Under the pieces are notes generated by a model, which was not told the origin of the DNA, searched no databases, and saw nothing but the letters and a program-made list of their open reading frames with translations. Below are positions 1 through 7,343 of a stretch of 40,223 nt of DNA, in pieces. The stretch comes from a virus. The position numbers and the translations under genes are program-made. The stretch covers positions 1 to 40,223 of the IMG/VR virus record IMGVR_UViG_3300034521_000390. The stretch is one strand, 5' to 3'. Each line of letters begins with the position of its first letter. Position 1 is the first letter of the stretch.

Positions 1-375
1 TTAGGTTGTAGCAAGTTTTTTACCAGCCTTAGTAATTGCTGCTCTGACTGATCTCAATTTTAGTTTGAGCGGCAATATCTCCTTTCTTTGAATGCGATGC
101 CATTCATTGCAATGCTCACAACAATATTCACTAAGAAGCTCTTCGAATGGATAATATTCATCTTCATGGCTTTTAGGCTTTAGCGCATCAAAGTCATCAC
201 GTGCAGCTTCAACATGACAATGACAGATTTTATTTCTTACTGTGCTTAAAAGTGGTCCATCGCATGGAGAATCCATACATTTTTCAAGATGAGATCCTGA
301 TAAAGATCTCAGCCGTTTAATCTCAACCGTCAACTGGAATTGTTGCACAGCAAGTTTTTCTAGGGATTTGCTCAT
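1..375 (-). CDS. Cys/His-rich hypothetical early protein (124 aa)
   Basis: I do not recognise this protein. It is 124 aa, rich in Cys and His (a CHCH pair, and a YCCEHCNEWH cluster in the second half), which suggests metal binding, with charged helical segments at both ends. I start it at the ATG at 375, not the GTG three codons upstream, because AGGAG lies 8-9 nt before that ATG and the ATG overlaps the stop of the preceding gene as ATGA. The stop codon is the first three bases of the window, so the gene is complete. It is the last visible gene of the leftward early operon; integrase would be expected further left, outside the window. Confidence 0.65.
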   Translation of the reverse strand: MSKSLEKLAVQQFQLTVEIKRLRSLSGSHLEKCMDSPCDGPLLSTVRNKICHCHVEAARDDFDALKPKSHEDEYYPFEELLSEYCCEHCNEWHRIQRKEILPLKLKLRSVRAAITKAGKKLATT

Positions 376-548
376 GCTGTACACTCCTGGCTTTTGTTAT
401 CTGTTGGCAAAAGATGAGCACTCTTCAGTTCCGCAGTTAGCATCTCAACATCAACGCGCAACCGGTTTATTTCATCGTCCCGCTGCACAATCACAGCGCG
501 CTGTTCTTCCAACTGGCGGATTAACTCCGCCTCATTGAACATAGTCAT
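372..548 (-). CDS. Small coiled-coil early protein (58 aa)
   Basis: This 58-aa protein starts at an ATG that overlaps the stop of the methylase gene (ATGA), and its own stop overlaps the next start the same way. Residues 5-45 are a continuous charged helix with Leu/Ile/Val heptad spacing, so a short coiled coil is likely. I do not recognise the family. The longer reading of this frame, which starts upstream inside the methylase gene, is not needed. Translational coupling in the operon is the main evidence that it is real. Confidence 0.6.
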   Translation of the reverse strand: MTMFNEAELIRQLEEQRAVIVQRDDEINRLRVDVEMLTAELKSAHLLPTDNKSQECTA

Positions 549-1192
549 GCTGCACGCTCCCGGCCCTGGTTGTCTGATGGTGATAGCGGGGCGTTTTTGA
601 ATGCCTTCGCCATTCCTGCGATATCGAGTGCATAACCAGGTTGCAGTTGCACAGCAGGTCCATCGCACTGATTTCCCCAAACATCGAAGCCATGCGACGA
701 CTGGCGGGCGAATAGCTCAATGCGCGGAACATCGCCCAGCAGTTGCACCAGTTTTTCGCGGATGATGTCAGGCTTGCGCGAATTCTCCATGCGCGGCGCC
801 GTGACGTGCTGGCATATTGAAGCATCCATGCGGGAAGGAAGTTTGCCGCGTACCGCAAACAGGCAGTCTTCACTGTTCGCCCTTGTCATATGTCCCATTC
901 CGATCGCGCTGTTTCCTTTGTGCTTGTTCGTCTTGTGCCAGGTGAATCCCTTCATGGTCATCAGCTTGAATCCCCACGCTTCGACCACTTTCAACGCCTC
1001 AACCGGCTGAGTCGGAACCCACCACATTGCAAGCAGGCAGTCGTCTGCGGCAAGATCCCACACAGGCAGGCGGCAGATATCCAGCACGTTCATCACCGGA
1101 TATTTGAACCCGGCGCCGCGCTCTCCGTCGGCTGCTTTGTCGCGGTATGTCCATGGAGGATCAGCATAAATCAGAGTGTATTTACCAGTCAT
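545..1192 (-). CDS. MT-A70 family N6-adenine DNA methyltransferase
   Basis: A 215-aa protein with the MT-A70 catalytic motif DPPW at residues 11-14, directly after a hydrophobic strand (TLIYA), and further family features (LAMWWVPTQ, the TWHKTNK region, and RKPDIIREKLVQLLGD near residue 140). Such enzymes transfer methyl from S-adenosylmethionine to adenine N6; in phages the substrate is DNA, usually as protection against host restriction. The first ATG overlaps the stop of the upstream gene (ATGA). It lies in the leftward early operon, so methylation would begin early after induction. The target sequence cannot be read from the gene. Confidence 0.88.
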   Translation of the reverse strand: MTGKYTLIYADPPWTYRDKAADGERGAGFKYPVMNVLDICRLPVWDLAADDCLLAMWWVPTQPVEALKVVEAWGFKLMTMKGFTWHKTNKHKGNSAIGMGHMTRANSEDCLFAVRGKLPSRMDASICQHVTAPRMENSRKPDIIREKLVQLLGDVPRIELFARQSSHGFDVWGNQCDGPAVQLQPGYALDIAGMAKAFKNAPLSPSDNQGRERAA

Positions 1193-1800
1193 GCGGCGCG
1201 CTCCGCCATAATTTCGGCCTTTTGCTCGTCGTTGAGCATGTCGTCTGAGACAATTGCGACGCGATCGCTACTACTCCATGAGATAGGTGCGCTTTCCTTG
1301 AAAGCTTTGTTGAGGACCTCAACTGCATTCCTAATTTCTTCTGGGATATCGTAGTAATCACCTCCATCAGGAATGATTTCTTCACAGTAATCAGTAATGT
1401 CCAGTTCGCGAGGATGATTAGGCTCGCAGATCATTAACTGCAACTCGCTAGGCAGTAGGGAGTGCTCATAGCAGTAGTCGGCCAGCGATTCAGCGTCGAA
1501 AAAGTACTGGTCATCATCAAAGATAACGAGCGGCTCTCCGGCCCATACCGCGCGATCAAAGGTAGCGAACTTCGCCTGGCGGCTTTCGCGGTGGCATTCT
1601 TCGCAATAGCCATTAGTGCTATGAATCGGGTGCTCGTCAGGTTTGTTTTTGCACTTGCGATGAGTAGCGCCGCACCATCGCGCCTGGTGCTCGTCATTGC
1701 CCCAGAAACGCCCATGGCGGTCTAACCAACCAGTTACAGTCTGGATGCTGGCCGCGTCATCGCTGTCCATCATCACTATTTTTTCTGCTTTGTTGTTCAT
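1189..1800 (-). CDS. Hypothetical early protein with Cys/His cluster (203 aa)
   Basis: A 203-aa acidic protein I cannot name. Residues 40-75 contain WCGATHRKCKNKP followed by YCEECHRE, which has the spacing of a small zinc-binding knuckle. The rest is acidic and rich in Asp/Glu (for example FDDDQYFFDAESLADYCYEH). Both ends overlap neighbours by four bases (ATGA), so it is translationally coupled in the leftward early operon between the MT-A70 methylase and a 52-aa protein. A nucleic-acid-related role is only a guess from the zinc cluster and the setting. Confidence 0.65.
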   Translation of the reverse strand: MNNKAEKIVMMDSDDAASIQTVTGWLDRHGRFWGNDEHQARWCGATHRKCKNKPDEHPIHSTNGYCEECHRESRQAKFATFDRAVWAGEPLVIFDDDQYFFDAESLADYCYEHSLLPSELQLMICEPNHPRELDITDYCEEIIPDGGDYYDIPEEIRNAVEVLNKAFKESAPISWSSSDRVAIVSDDMLNDEQKAEIMAERAA

Positions 1801-1955
1801 GCCGCCACCTTCCTGTTGTTCATCAGCTCAGCCAGGCGCTGAGCCTTTAATGGGTTTTTGATAACCTTTCTTCCTGGCACAATCCATCCGCAACGAAGAG
1901 ATGAATAAACCAGTGTGATACTTCCGACGCTGATATTGTCGTGCGGGTTAGTCAT
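1797..1955 (-). CDS. Small hypothetical early protein (52 aa)
   Basis: A 52-aa basic protein starting MTNPHDNISVGS. I chose the ATG at 1955 because it overlaps the previous stop by 8 bp (ATGACTAA), a usual coupling arrangement; the longer in-frame start at 1994 would intrude 46 bp into the upstream gene. No family recognised. The C-terminal half (KNPLKAQRLAELMNNRK) looks like a basic helix. Confidence 0.55.
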   Translation of the reverse strand: MTNPHDNISVGSITLVYSSLRCGWIVPGRKVIKNPLKAQRLAELMNNRKVAA

Positions 1956-2247
1956 ACACCACCCCGCGACATCCGATCCCTGCGTATTCACCACGGCGCA
2001 GGCCGTTACCTTTCGATATACATTGATCGCGGCGTATCGCTATTCTGGCGCGTTCAACTTCACCGACTGCTGCATCCATGCACAGCAACCATAGCCTGGC
2101 TGCAATGCGGAACTGACCTTTCGATTCACGCTCAACAGCGCGCTTTTCTACCTCCATTGCTGCCGGAGTTACGGCGACTACTTTTGACGCCTGACGCTGA
2201 GACACATAGTTCAGGTGATACTTTTCAAGACGGGTTAATTTGCTCAT
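1948..2247 (-). CDS. PerC-like regulatory protein (99 aa)
   Basis: A 99-aa protein whose middle (about residues 32-76) matches the PerC family pattern: a helix ending in a KRAVERESKGQFRIAARLW-type segment, then an acidic turn and RIAIRRDQCI. PerC-family proteins are small enterobacterial activators often carried on phages and other mobile DNA. The start at 2247 is preceded by AAGG and overlaps the stop of the 38-aa gene (ATGA). The extension to 2331 in the same frame overlaps that small gene and has no ribosome site. The family match is from memory of the pattern, so regulation of host or phage genes is inference. Confidence 0.6.
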   Translation of the reverse strand: MSKLTRLEKYHLNYVSQRQASKVVAVTPAAMEVEKRAVERESKGQFRIAARLWLLCMDAAVGEVERARIAIRRDQCISKGNGLRRGEYAGIGCRGVVYD

Positions 2248-2360
2248 CGGATCCAGCCTTCTCTGAAAATTACCGCCAGCAGATACAGCCAGGCGGAAAC
2301 GGCGGTCAGGAATAAGTACCATCCTGACCATTTTTCCCAGTGCCTGATCAGCGCTGTCAT
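2244..2360 (-). CDS. 38-aa single-span membrane microprotein
   Basis: This small frame runs from an ATG at 2360 that overlaps the stop of the AlpA-like gene (ATGA) to a TGA that overlaps the ATG of the PerC-like gene (again ATGA). It encodes 38 aa: a short basic/aromatic N-terminus, one hydrophobic stretch (WYLFLTAVSAWLYLLAVIF, residues 14-32) and a charged tail ending WIR. That is a clean single-span membrane protein. The exact four-base coupling on both sides is good evidence of translation. Function unknown. Confidence 0.6.
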   Translation of the reverse strand: MTALIRHWEKWSGWYLFLTAVSAWLYLLAVIFREGWIR

Positions 2361-2605
2361 GCGGCGTTACTTACTGGGCGGTAAACACGCTGATCAACCG
2401 GCGGCTTTTTTCCGGTGAACTCTGCGGGGCTGGTGGCCTGACGTTCATCAAGCCAGTTCTCAACTTCTTCCTGTGTCCATGCGCAGCGTTTATCTGTGAT
2501 GTACCAGCGTTTAGGGAATTCACCCGCGCTTTCCAGTCTGTCGATAGTGCTCATTGATAATGGCACCACCGCCAGGAGTTCCTTCTTGCCTAATGCACCT
2601 TTCAT
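2357..2605 (-). CDS. AlpA/excisionase-like DNA-binding protein (82 aa)
   Basis: An 82-aa protein with a winged helix-turn-helix at residues 5-55: KKELLAVVPLSMSTIDRLE, then FPKRW and a beta-wing, then WTQEEVENWLDER. This is the AlpA/MerR-like layout of phage excisionases and small phage activators. It sits at the left of the recombination genes in the leftward operon, where xis would be expected if int lies further left. A regulatory role like P4 Vis or AlpA is equally possible. Confidence 0.7.
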   Translation of the reverse strand: MKGALGKKELLAVVPLSMSTIDRLESAGEFPKRWYITDKRCAWTQEEVENWLDERQATSPAEFTGKKPPVDQRVYRPVSNAA

Positions 2606-2654
2606 AAATACCTCTCTTTGTTGCAGGTGTGGCGCTGTGGCACCACGGTGGTGG

Positions 2655-3536
2655 TTACATCTGTACTTCGTTCAGTTCGTCGCAGCGGATGGTGTAAACG
2701 TCAGTTGCTTTTGCCAAAAGGTCATCATCACCAGCCAGTTTCTGAGCAACATATTTGTACGCTTTGTCCAGGTCGGCCTGAGTGTTGTAGTTCATCGCCG
2801 CGCCGGAAAATGCGTGCAGAATCTCTTCAGGTCCGCGATCATCTTTGTGCTGCTGACGATCTTCCTGCTTCTGCTCTGGTTTTGAGTTGATCAGGCTGTT
2901 CATGCCTTGAGCCGTTGCCGCTGGTGGCGTGATATCTCGCTCAACACGCGGTGTTGTCTCCTGCAATTCGTCAGGTGTGTAAACGCCGAGAAGAACATCA
3001 GGGGCATGCAGTCGCGCCCAGCGCTTAACGCACAGATAAGCAAGCTGCTGACGTGGATCCTGTTCCCACAACGGAGAGTTACGGACACCGGCCTGAGCCA
3101 TGCTGATGGTAAGTTCACGCGGCTCTGCTTCACCTTTCAGGACTGCCGATACTGTTACGGTCAGTGATGGAGATTTGTCGCTCTTGCCATTCACCTTTGA
3201 CCAGTCGCCGTCCCAGCGGTAATTCAGGCGGGTTGAAAGAAGATTGGAAGAGGACACAACCGCGTTTACCAGCTGCGCCTCATAGCCCAGCGTGCCATTA
3301 ACCACGTGCGTCTTCTGCGCAACAGCGAACGGGTTCATGCCCCATTGTGCTGCCTGCATGGTTACTGCCAGGCAGTCGGACGGCTTACCTGCAAGATGAG
3401 CAGGAACTGTGGCTTTACTGCCGGCCATTAGTTCAGCGAAGCGAACAAGCTGATTCATACCTTCAGGACTGAAGATTGCAGCAGCGGTGCCGACGGTAGC
3501 GCCTGGCTGTGATGTGATTGCGATATCGTTGCTCAT
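2655..3536 (-). CDS. recT: RecT-family single-strand annealing protein
   Basis: A 293-aa protein with the RecT family body: GMNPFAVAQKTHVVNGTLGYEAQLVNAVV at about 80-110, TVTVSAVLKG and a REL-M segment, then QLAYLCVKRWARLHAPDVLLGVYTPDEL at about 170-200. RecT proteins coat single-stranded DNA and anneal complementary strands, working with a 5'-3' exonuclease. Here that exonuclease gene (RecE-like) is immediately upstream and coupled by ATGA at 3533-3536. I start at the ATG at 3536 for that reason. The C-terminal 60 residues are acidic and variable. The pair would do recombination and help replication and concatemer formation of phage DNA after induction. Confidence 0.9.
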   Translation of the reverse strand: MSNDIAITSQPGATVGTAAAIFSPEGMNQLVRFAELMAGSKATVPAHLAGKPSDCLAVTMQAAQWGMNPFAVAQKTHVVNGTLGYEAQLVNAVVSSSNLLSTRLNYRWDGDWSKVNGKSDKSPSLTVTVSAVLKGEAEPRELTISMAQAGVRNSPLWEQDPRQQLAYLCVKRWARLHAPDVLLGVYTPDELQETTPRVERDITPPAATAQGMNSLINSKPEQKQEDRQQHKDDRGPEEILHAFSGAAMNYNTQADLDKAYKYVAQKLAGDDDLLAKATDVYTIRCDELNEVQM

Positions 3537-4354
3537 ACGTACATATCCTGTTTGCGTGCCCATTCAGGGCGTTTAATAATTTCCACGCCGCCCCATTCAT
3601 CGCTGATGCGGCATTCGTGATAGGTGTTCAGATCCCGGCGGAATAACTGGTGTCCTGCGTCAACGTCCGGCGCATCCAGTTCGAACACGCGGACCGGATA
3701 TCGACCGCAGTCGATGGTTTCGCTCACAGCCAGGAAGAAGAATCCGTGTGGCTGCCCGGTTACTTTCAGTGCGCCTTCGCGGTACATTGCGTCCTGCACG
3801 TGGTAGCGGAATTCCTCGATGTGACGCGCAAAGCGATCCATGTCTGCAACCTTTTTCACGTCGACGATCACGTTGTGCTCGTTCAGCCACTTATCCGGAC
3901 GGATTCGGCACAGTTCGGCAGTCTCTTCGTCATTCCAGTACATCGATGCTTCGCAGTGACCAGGTGCCTCCAGCATCCAGCGCGCCGCCGGGTGAGCCAT
4001 TGCGCTGTCGCGCATCAGTTTCAGTTTCCGGCCCTGTTCGGCATCCATCACCGTCATACCCATACCTGCAACTTCTTTCATGAACGCTTCTTCATCGGCT
4101 TTACCCTGATTGGTGCGGCGGTTGAACTGTGGTGCCACGATGAAACGCTTATCGAATTCCTCTGGCTCCAGCAGCAGGCAGTGCAGCGCAGTACCCATGT
4201 CCAGTGCGGATTTCTTCTCTTCGTCTTCCGGAGCAGCCTTCACCCATTTCAGAAGGGCGGGGTTCTTGGCCACCATATCCAGTTGTGACTTACTCACGCC
4301 GTCACCGGCGTGGTAGTCCTCGTTGCTGATGTCGAAATAGATTCCGGTATTCAT
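3533..4354 (-). CDS. recE: RecE-like PD-(D/E)XK exonuclease
   Basis: A 273-aa protein closely resembling the C-terminal nuclease domain of Rac-prophage RecE: GIYFDISNEDYH at the start, GTALH at 54-58, a Glu near 135, RPDKW with Asp154, the DVK signature Asp165-x-Lys167, and YHVQDAMY at 184-191. These are the expected RecB-like metal and catalytic positions, and all are present. It would degrade double-stranded DNA 5' to 3' and expose 3' single strands for RecT, whose gene follows with a four-base overlap. The large N-terminal region of Rac RecE is absent, as is usual in phage copies. Confidence 0.88.
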   Translation of the reverse strand: MNTGIYFDISNEDYHAGDGVSKSQLDMVAKNPALLKWVKAAPEDEEKKSALDMGTALHCLLLEPEEFDKRFIVAPQFNRRTNQGKADEEAFMKEVAGMGMTVMDAEQGRKLKLMRDSAMAHPAARWMLEAPGHCEASMYWNDEETAELCRIRPDKWLNEHNVIVDVKKVADMDRFARHIEEFRYHVQDAMYREGALKVTGQPHGFFFLAVSETIDCGRYPVRVFELDAPDVDAGHQLFRRDLNTYHECRISDEWGGVEIIKRPEWARKQDMYV

Positions 4355-4653
4355 GCCGCATTCCTTTTGCTGTCGATCTGGTCAGCAAGATCAAGACGGG
4401 CGATGACGCCAGTTAATTCACGTTTGAATGACGACATAAGCTCTTCGAAATCATCACTTTCAAATGCCGCTTCCATTACCTCATAACGAACACCGGCACG
4501 GAGAATGGCGCGCTTGAATGACTCTTCCATTTCGCAACCAGCAACTGCTTCGATCAGCTCAACGTGGCGGTCGTACAGTTCAGATGACAGCTGGTAGTCA
4601 TTGCTGAACTGAACTGCTATTTTTTTCAGGTTATTGAATTGCTGAATGTGCAT
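4351..4653 (-). CDS. Hypothetical helical early protein (100 aa)
   Basis: A 100-aa, acidic, apparently all-helical protein (MHIQQFNNLKK start) that I do not recognise. I chose the ATG at 4653 because GAGGTGG lies just upstream; the longer frame would run into the coiled-coil gene that ends at 4661. Its stop overlaps the recE start (ATGA). Its position directly ahead of recE suggests an accessory role in the recombination cluster, but nothing in the sequence proves it. Confidence 0.6.
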   Translation of the reverse strand: MHIQQFNNLKKIAVQFSNDYQLSSELYDRHVELIEAVAGCEMEESFKRAILRAGVRYEVMEAAFESDDFEELMSSFKRELTGVIARLDLADQIDSKRNAA

Positions 4654-4660
4654 AGCCACC

Positions 4661-5638
4661 TCAGTAGTTGATGGTTGTTGCTGGGACTTTCCCGCGAGCA
4701 ATGGCGACAACACATGCCTTCGCCCAGTCATCAGGAATACCCTGGTCAATTAGCGCTTGGACCGCAGCAGCATTAATTGCCCGACGGTGCTCTACATCAG
4801 CAGCGCGTGCTGCCGCTTCGTCGGCGATACGTTTTTCTTCAGCAAGGCGAGCAGCCTCTTTTGCTTCGGCTTCATGCTTAATGCGATCGGCTTCTTCCTG
4901 CGCCTTGCGTTGCTCAGTTGCGATAGCTTCCTGTTTTTCGCGCTCGGCACGATCTGCGGCTTCCTTCTTCTCTGCTTCAGCTTTTTGCTCTGCGGCAATA
5001 CGGTCACGTTCTGCTTGCTCTGCCTTGAGCTTTAATTCAGCCTCACGACGTGCAGACTCAGCGCGTTCACGCTCTATTTTCTCTTCGGCTTCTCGCTTGG
5101 CCTTTTCTTCTGCCTGGCGTTTCAGCTCTTCTTCATGAGCAATGCGCTGGCGTTCTGCTTCTTCTTCTTTCGCTTTCGCTTCTCGGTCGAATGCGTCATT
5201 CATAAGCAGGGCAATTTCGTGATCTGATTCGAACTGCTTACGGTCGTTTTCAGCTTTAACTCGAGCAGCTTCTTCAGCTTTGATGCGCTCCTGTTCAGCT
5301 TCCCATTCAGTAGCCGGTCGGCGTATTTCTACCGCCAGTTCATCCAGCGCATCGCGTACTTTTTTGCGGCTAGCATCAACAAGAGCAGGGCGCTTTTTCA
5401 TTTCTGCAACCAGATTTTTTCCGGCTTCGTCGATGGCTGTTTTAGTTCGACGAACAGTAGATGCCATGCTGATATAAACTCCGCGGCCCTTAACCGTGTT
5501 AACGTCACCAACTACCGATAACGCTTTCTGGCGAATATCAGCAATCAGGTTTGAGATGTACTCGTCACTGATGAATGCCGCTTCCAGATCTGCAGGTGCC
5601 GGAAGTTGTACCAGCACCAGTTCTTTTGATTCGCTCAC
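4661..5638 (-). CDS. Long coiled-coil early protein (325 aa)
   Basis: A 325-aa protein with a globular N-terminus (about 1-110), a very long charged Ala/Glu/Lys/Arg coiled coil (about 115-280) with many AE-E, RE-AE and KAE repeats, and a short C-terminal helical domain (RRAINAAAVQALIDQGIPDDWAKACVVAIARGK). Similar proteins are common in the recombination operons of enterobacterial phages; automatic pipelines often call them TolA-like because of the coiled coil, which is composition only. The function is not known to me. The gene overlaps the upstream 49-aa gene by four bases (ATGA). The antisense frames opposite it are composition artefacts. Confidence 0.75.
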   Translation of the reverse strand: MSESKELVLVQLPAPADLEAAFISDEYISNLIADIRQKALSVVGDVNTVKGRGVYISMASTVRRTKTAIDEAGKNLVAEMKKRPALVDASRKKVRDALDELAVEIRRPATEWEAEQERIKAEEAARVKAENDRKQFESDHEIALLMNDAFDREAKAKEEEAERQRIAHEEELKRQAEEKAKREAEEKIERERAESARREAELKLKAEQAERDRIAAEQKAEAEKKEAADRAEREKQEAIATEQRKAQEEADRIKHEAEAKEAARLAEEKRIADEAAARAADVEHRRAINAAAVQALIDQGIPDDWAKACVVAIARGKVPATTINY

Positions 5639-5784
5639 TTGCTCACCCCCATATCCATTTCCGTTTTTACCGCCAGCTTGCTGACGAATACCCAGTTCAT
5701 TGCTTCACCCAGCGTGCGGAACTTCCAACTCATCAGCCCGCAAGCTGTAACGCAGTACCAACCGTTGATGGCTTTCCACTGCAT
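5635..5784 (-). CDS. First gene of the leftward operon (49 aa)
   Basis: A 49-aa protein (MQWKAINGWYCVTACGLMSW start) that is the first gene after PL. I chose the ATG at 5784 because GAGAGG precedes it and because the longer frame (to 5916) would run across operators and the PL promoter itself. Two Cys and several Trp are notable. It resembles short phage proteins of unknown function found at the start of early operons. The stop overlaps the coiled-coil gene start (ATGA). Confidence 0.6.
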   Translation of the reverse strand: MQWKAINGWYCVTACGLMSWKFRTLGEAMNWVFVSKLAVKTEMDMGVSK

Positions 5785-5796
5785 ATGAACCTCTCT

Positions 5797-5951
5797 ATTA
5801 CCATTTTGGTAATACTTGAAGACGCAGGAAAGCCACGAAGTGGTGGTTTCTGCCTGAGCGATGCGCTCATGTATTACCTTTTGGGTAATAATCAGATCAA
5901 AAAGTGATTGTGTCAATAGGTATGACGAGAAAAAATTACCATTTTGGTAAT
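5797..5951. promoter_or_regulatory. Three repressor operator palindromes at PL
   Basis: Three 17-bp palindromes of the form ATTACC-N5-GGTAAT lie at 5797-5813 (spacer ATTTT), 5873-5889 (TTTTG) and 5935-5951 (ATTTT). All have perfect six-base half-sites. Their positions around the PL -35 and -10 are those of left operators. Binding by the 6009-6605 repressor or the Cro-like protein is inference. Confidence 0.75.
5888..5916 (-). promoter_or_regulatory. PL, early leftward promoter
   Basis: On the minus strand a perfect -35 TTGACA (5911-5916) is followed by 17 bp and a -10 GATTAT (5888-5893, 4 of 6 matches). Operator copies flank it: one overlaps the -10 and start site (5873-5889), one lies just upstream of the -35 (5935-5951) and one lies downstream (5797-5813). 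The operon below begins at 5784. This is the best sigma70 promoter I can see in the window. Confidence 0.7.
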
Positions 5952-6008
5952 TAATTGAGGCGCGAGCTTACCGCCATCGGGCAGGTAAAGCGTCAGAATG
6001 GCGGGGGA

Positions 6009-6605
6009 TTACTTGCTTTTGTTCTGCTCAAACACGAAGTTGATGAATGAGGTGATCTTGTTTTTCTCTTCCTGCGGCAGAGCTGCATACATCCGGTGGT
6101 CATAGTCGATAACACCAGGAGCGCCCACGGGAATAATCATCTCGTATGCTTCATGCCCGAACGCGCGAGCCAGGGAGGAAAGAACGCCGATAGTTGTGCT
6201 GACTTCCGCTTTCATAATCCGGTTAACTGTGGCCGGGCCAATACCAGCTGCAACAGCAACTTTCTTTTCGGATGTCATTTCCGTGTTCTTTCTCATCCAG
6301 GCGTTGAGCGTGGCTGCGGCCTGCTTCTCTACAGTCCATTCGCCATCGTCGGTGGCAGGAATAAAGATATCAGCCTGTACTGCGTCCAGTTCGTGATCGA
6401 CATCAAGCCAGAACTTTTCTTTGCGCGCCGCTTCTTCAATGATACGCGCGGCATTTGGTCCGATGTTTTTGATGCCAGTGCACCACCGATTGACCAGGTT
6501 CTGCGAACGCTTCACCCGTTCGGCAAAGCGCAGCTGGGTATCATCGAAATCCCGGAGAATGATTTCGTTAAGGTTTTTGCGTCTTATGTCATAAATACTT
6601 TTCAT
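6009..6605 (-). CDS. Phage repressor with two HTH regions and no protease domain
   Basis: A 198-aa protein transcribed leftward and divergent from the Cro-like gene, which is the usual place of the CI repressor. Two helix-turn-helix regions can be seen: one at about residues 22-60 (DDTQLRFAERVKRSQNLVNRW) and an XRE-like one at about 105-150 (EKKVAVAAGIGPATVNRIMK, then VSTTIGVLSSLARAFG). The C-terminal 40 residues are short and helical. There is no Ala-Gly cleavage site followed by Ser and Lys catalytic positions of the S24/LexA class, so SOS self-cleavage is not expected. Three operators lie between this gene and 6761. Role as immunity repressor is inferred from position, domain content and the operators. 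Confidence 0.82.
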   Translation of the reverse strand: MKSIYDIRRKNLNEIILRDFDDTQLRFAERVKRSQNLVNRWCTGIKNIGPNAARIIEEAARKEKFWLDVDHELDAVQADIFIPATDDGEWTVEKQAAATLNAWMRKNTEMTSEKKVAVAAGIGPATVNRIMKAEVSTTIGVLSSLARAFGHEAYEMIIPVGAPGVIDYDHRMYAALPQEEKNKITSFINFVFEQNKSK

Positions 6606-6658
6606 AGCTATTGTATTTGTCCATTTAATGTTACCTAACTGACTAAATTTAAATGAAT

Positions 6659-6722
6659 ATTACCATAAAGGTAAAGTTACCATAATGGTAATAATCATTG
6701 ATTTTTTCACCAGAAAGGTAAT
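6659..6722. promoter_or_regulatory. Three operators between repressor and Cro-like genes (OR-like)
   Basis: Three tandem copies of the 17-bp operator lie at 6659-6675 (ATTACC ATAAA GGTAAA), 6676-6692 (GTTACC ATAAT GGTAAT) and 6706-6722 (TTCACC AGAAA GGTAAT). The first two abut exactly, the third follows after 13 bp. They are slightly more degenerate than those at PL, as expected if they differ in affinity. They occupy the whole space where the divergent promoters must lie; TTGATT at 6698-6703 followed 17 bp later by ATAATT is a possible rightward promoter overlapped by the third site. Confidence 0.75.
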
Positions 6723-6760
6723 AATTCAGATATGAATAGACAGGCTGAGATAAGCAAAAT

Positions 6761-6994
6761 ATGAGTGACGAAAAAAAATTTGATTTCAAAAAGCACTGGC
6801 TGGGACTGTCTCCTGATGAGCGTGAAGCATTTGCAGATGAAGCCGGAACCACCAGTCATTACATCCAGACGCACCTGACCGGGCGCCGCAAGATGCCGGG
6901 TAAGCGACTGATGGACGGACTGTTTAAAGCATGCCGTTCCCGCGAATGGACAAAGTCAAAACCTGAATTAGTGCTCTTCTTCTACGACCGATAA
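6761..6994 (+). CDS. Cro-like repressor (77 aa)
   Basis: A 77-aa protein, first gene rightward from the operator cluster. Residues 18-55 (DEREAFADEAGTTSHYIQTHLTGRRKMPGKRLMDGLFKAC) form a helix-turn-helix typical of Cro/CII-type proteins, and the small size and divergent position fit Cro. It would compete with the repressor for the same palindromes and commit the phage to lysis. This is inference from position; I cannot match it to a named protein. Confidence 0.7.
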   Translation: MSDEKKFDFKKHWLGLSPDEREAFADEAGTTSHYIQTHLTGRRKMPGKRLMDGLFKACRSREWTKSKPELVLFFYDR

Positions 6995-7139
6995 TTCCCC
7001 TGAGACCATCAATGCCGTCATCCACTGGCGGCTCCTTCCTGCATAAAACACCTTCCTGGTAATAAAAAAACCATATACGGTTGATCTTTTTTCGTCTTAG
7101 TGCAAAATTACCAAAGATAAATAACAAAGAGGTAATCCG

Positions 7140-7343
7140 ATGAAGCGAATCACCCAGCGTGAGGCTCTCGATTTGGGCCTTACTCGCTTCTACACCGGGA
7201 AGAAATGCATCCACGGTCATGATAGCGAGCGCTACACCCTTAGCGGTGAGTGTGTGCAGTGCAATAACGAACGAGCACGCCGACAGGCAAAGCTTCGTTC
7301 GGAAAAGATGAAGGCCGCCAGAATGGCAAGAGAGGCAGCATGA
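7140..7343 (+). CDS. Small zinc-knuckle early protein (67 aa)
   Basis: A 67-aa protein with Cys-x-His-x-His (KCIHGHDSERY, residues 22-32) followed by CVQCNNERARR (residues 39-49), which together can bind one zinc ion. This resembles the N-terminal zinc part of HNH/endonuclease VII-like proteins, but the catalytic region is absent and the rest is a basic helix. Start ATG is preceded by an AGAGGT sequence. Its stop overlaps the methylase start (ATGA). Function unknown. Confidence 0.65.
   Translation: MKRITQREALDLGLTRFYTGKKCIHGHDSERYTLSGECVQCNNERARRQAKLRSEKMKAARMAREAA

Noticed and set aside
2357-2605. Integrase in the left part of the window
   Set aside because: No tyrosine or serine recombinase is encoded; the small DNA-binding protein at 2357-2605 is at most an excisionase or activator.
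3650-4288. 212-codon plus-strand frame opposite recE
   Set aside because: Antisense shadow of a clear nuclease gene; His/Cys/Phe-rich composition comes from reversed codons.
4668-5138. Ser/Ala-rich plus-strand frame opposite the coiled-coil gene
   Set aside because: Low-complexity mirror of Glu/Ala/Lys codons; no ribosome site.
4661-5638. TolA-like function for the coiled-coil protein
   Set aside because: Similarity rests on charged coiled-coil composition only; there is no membrane anchor or TolA C-terminal domain.
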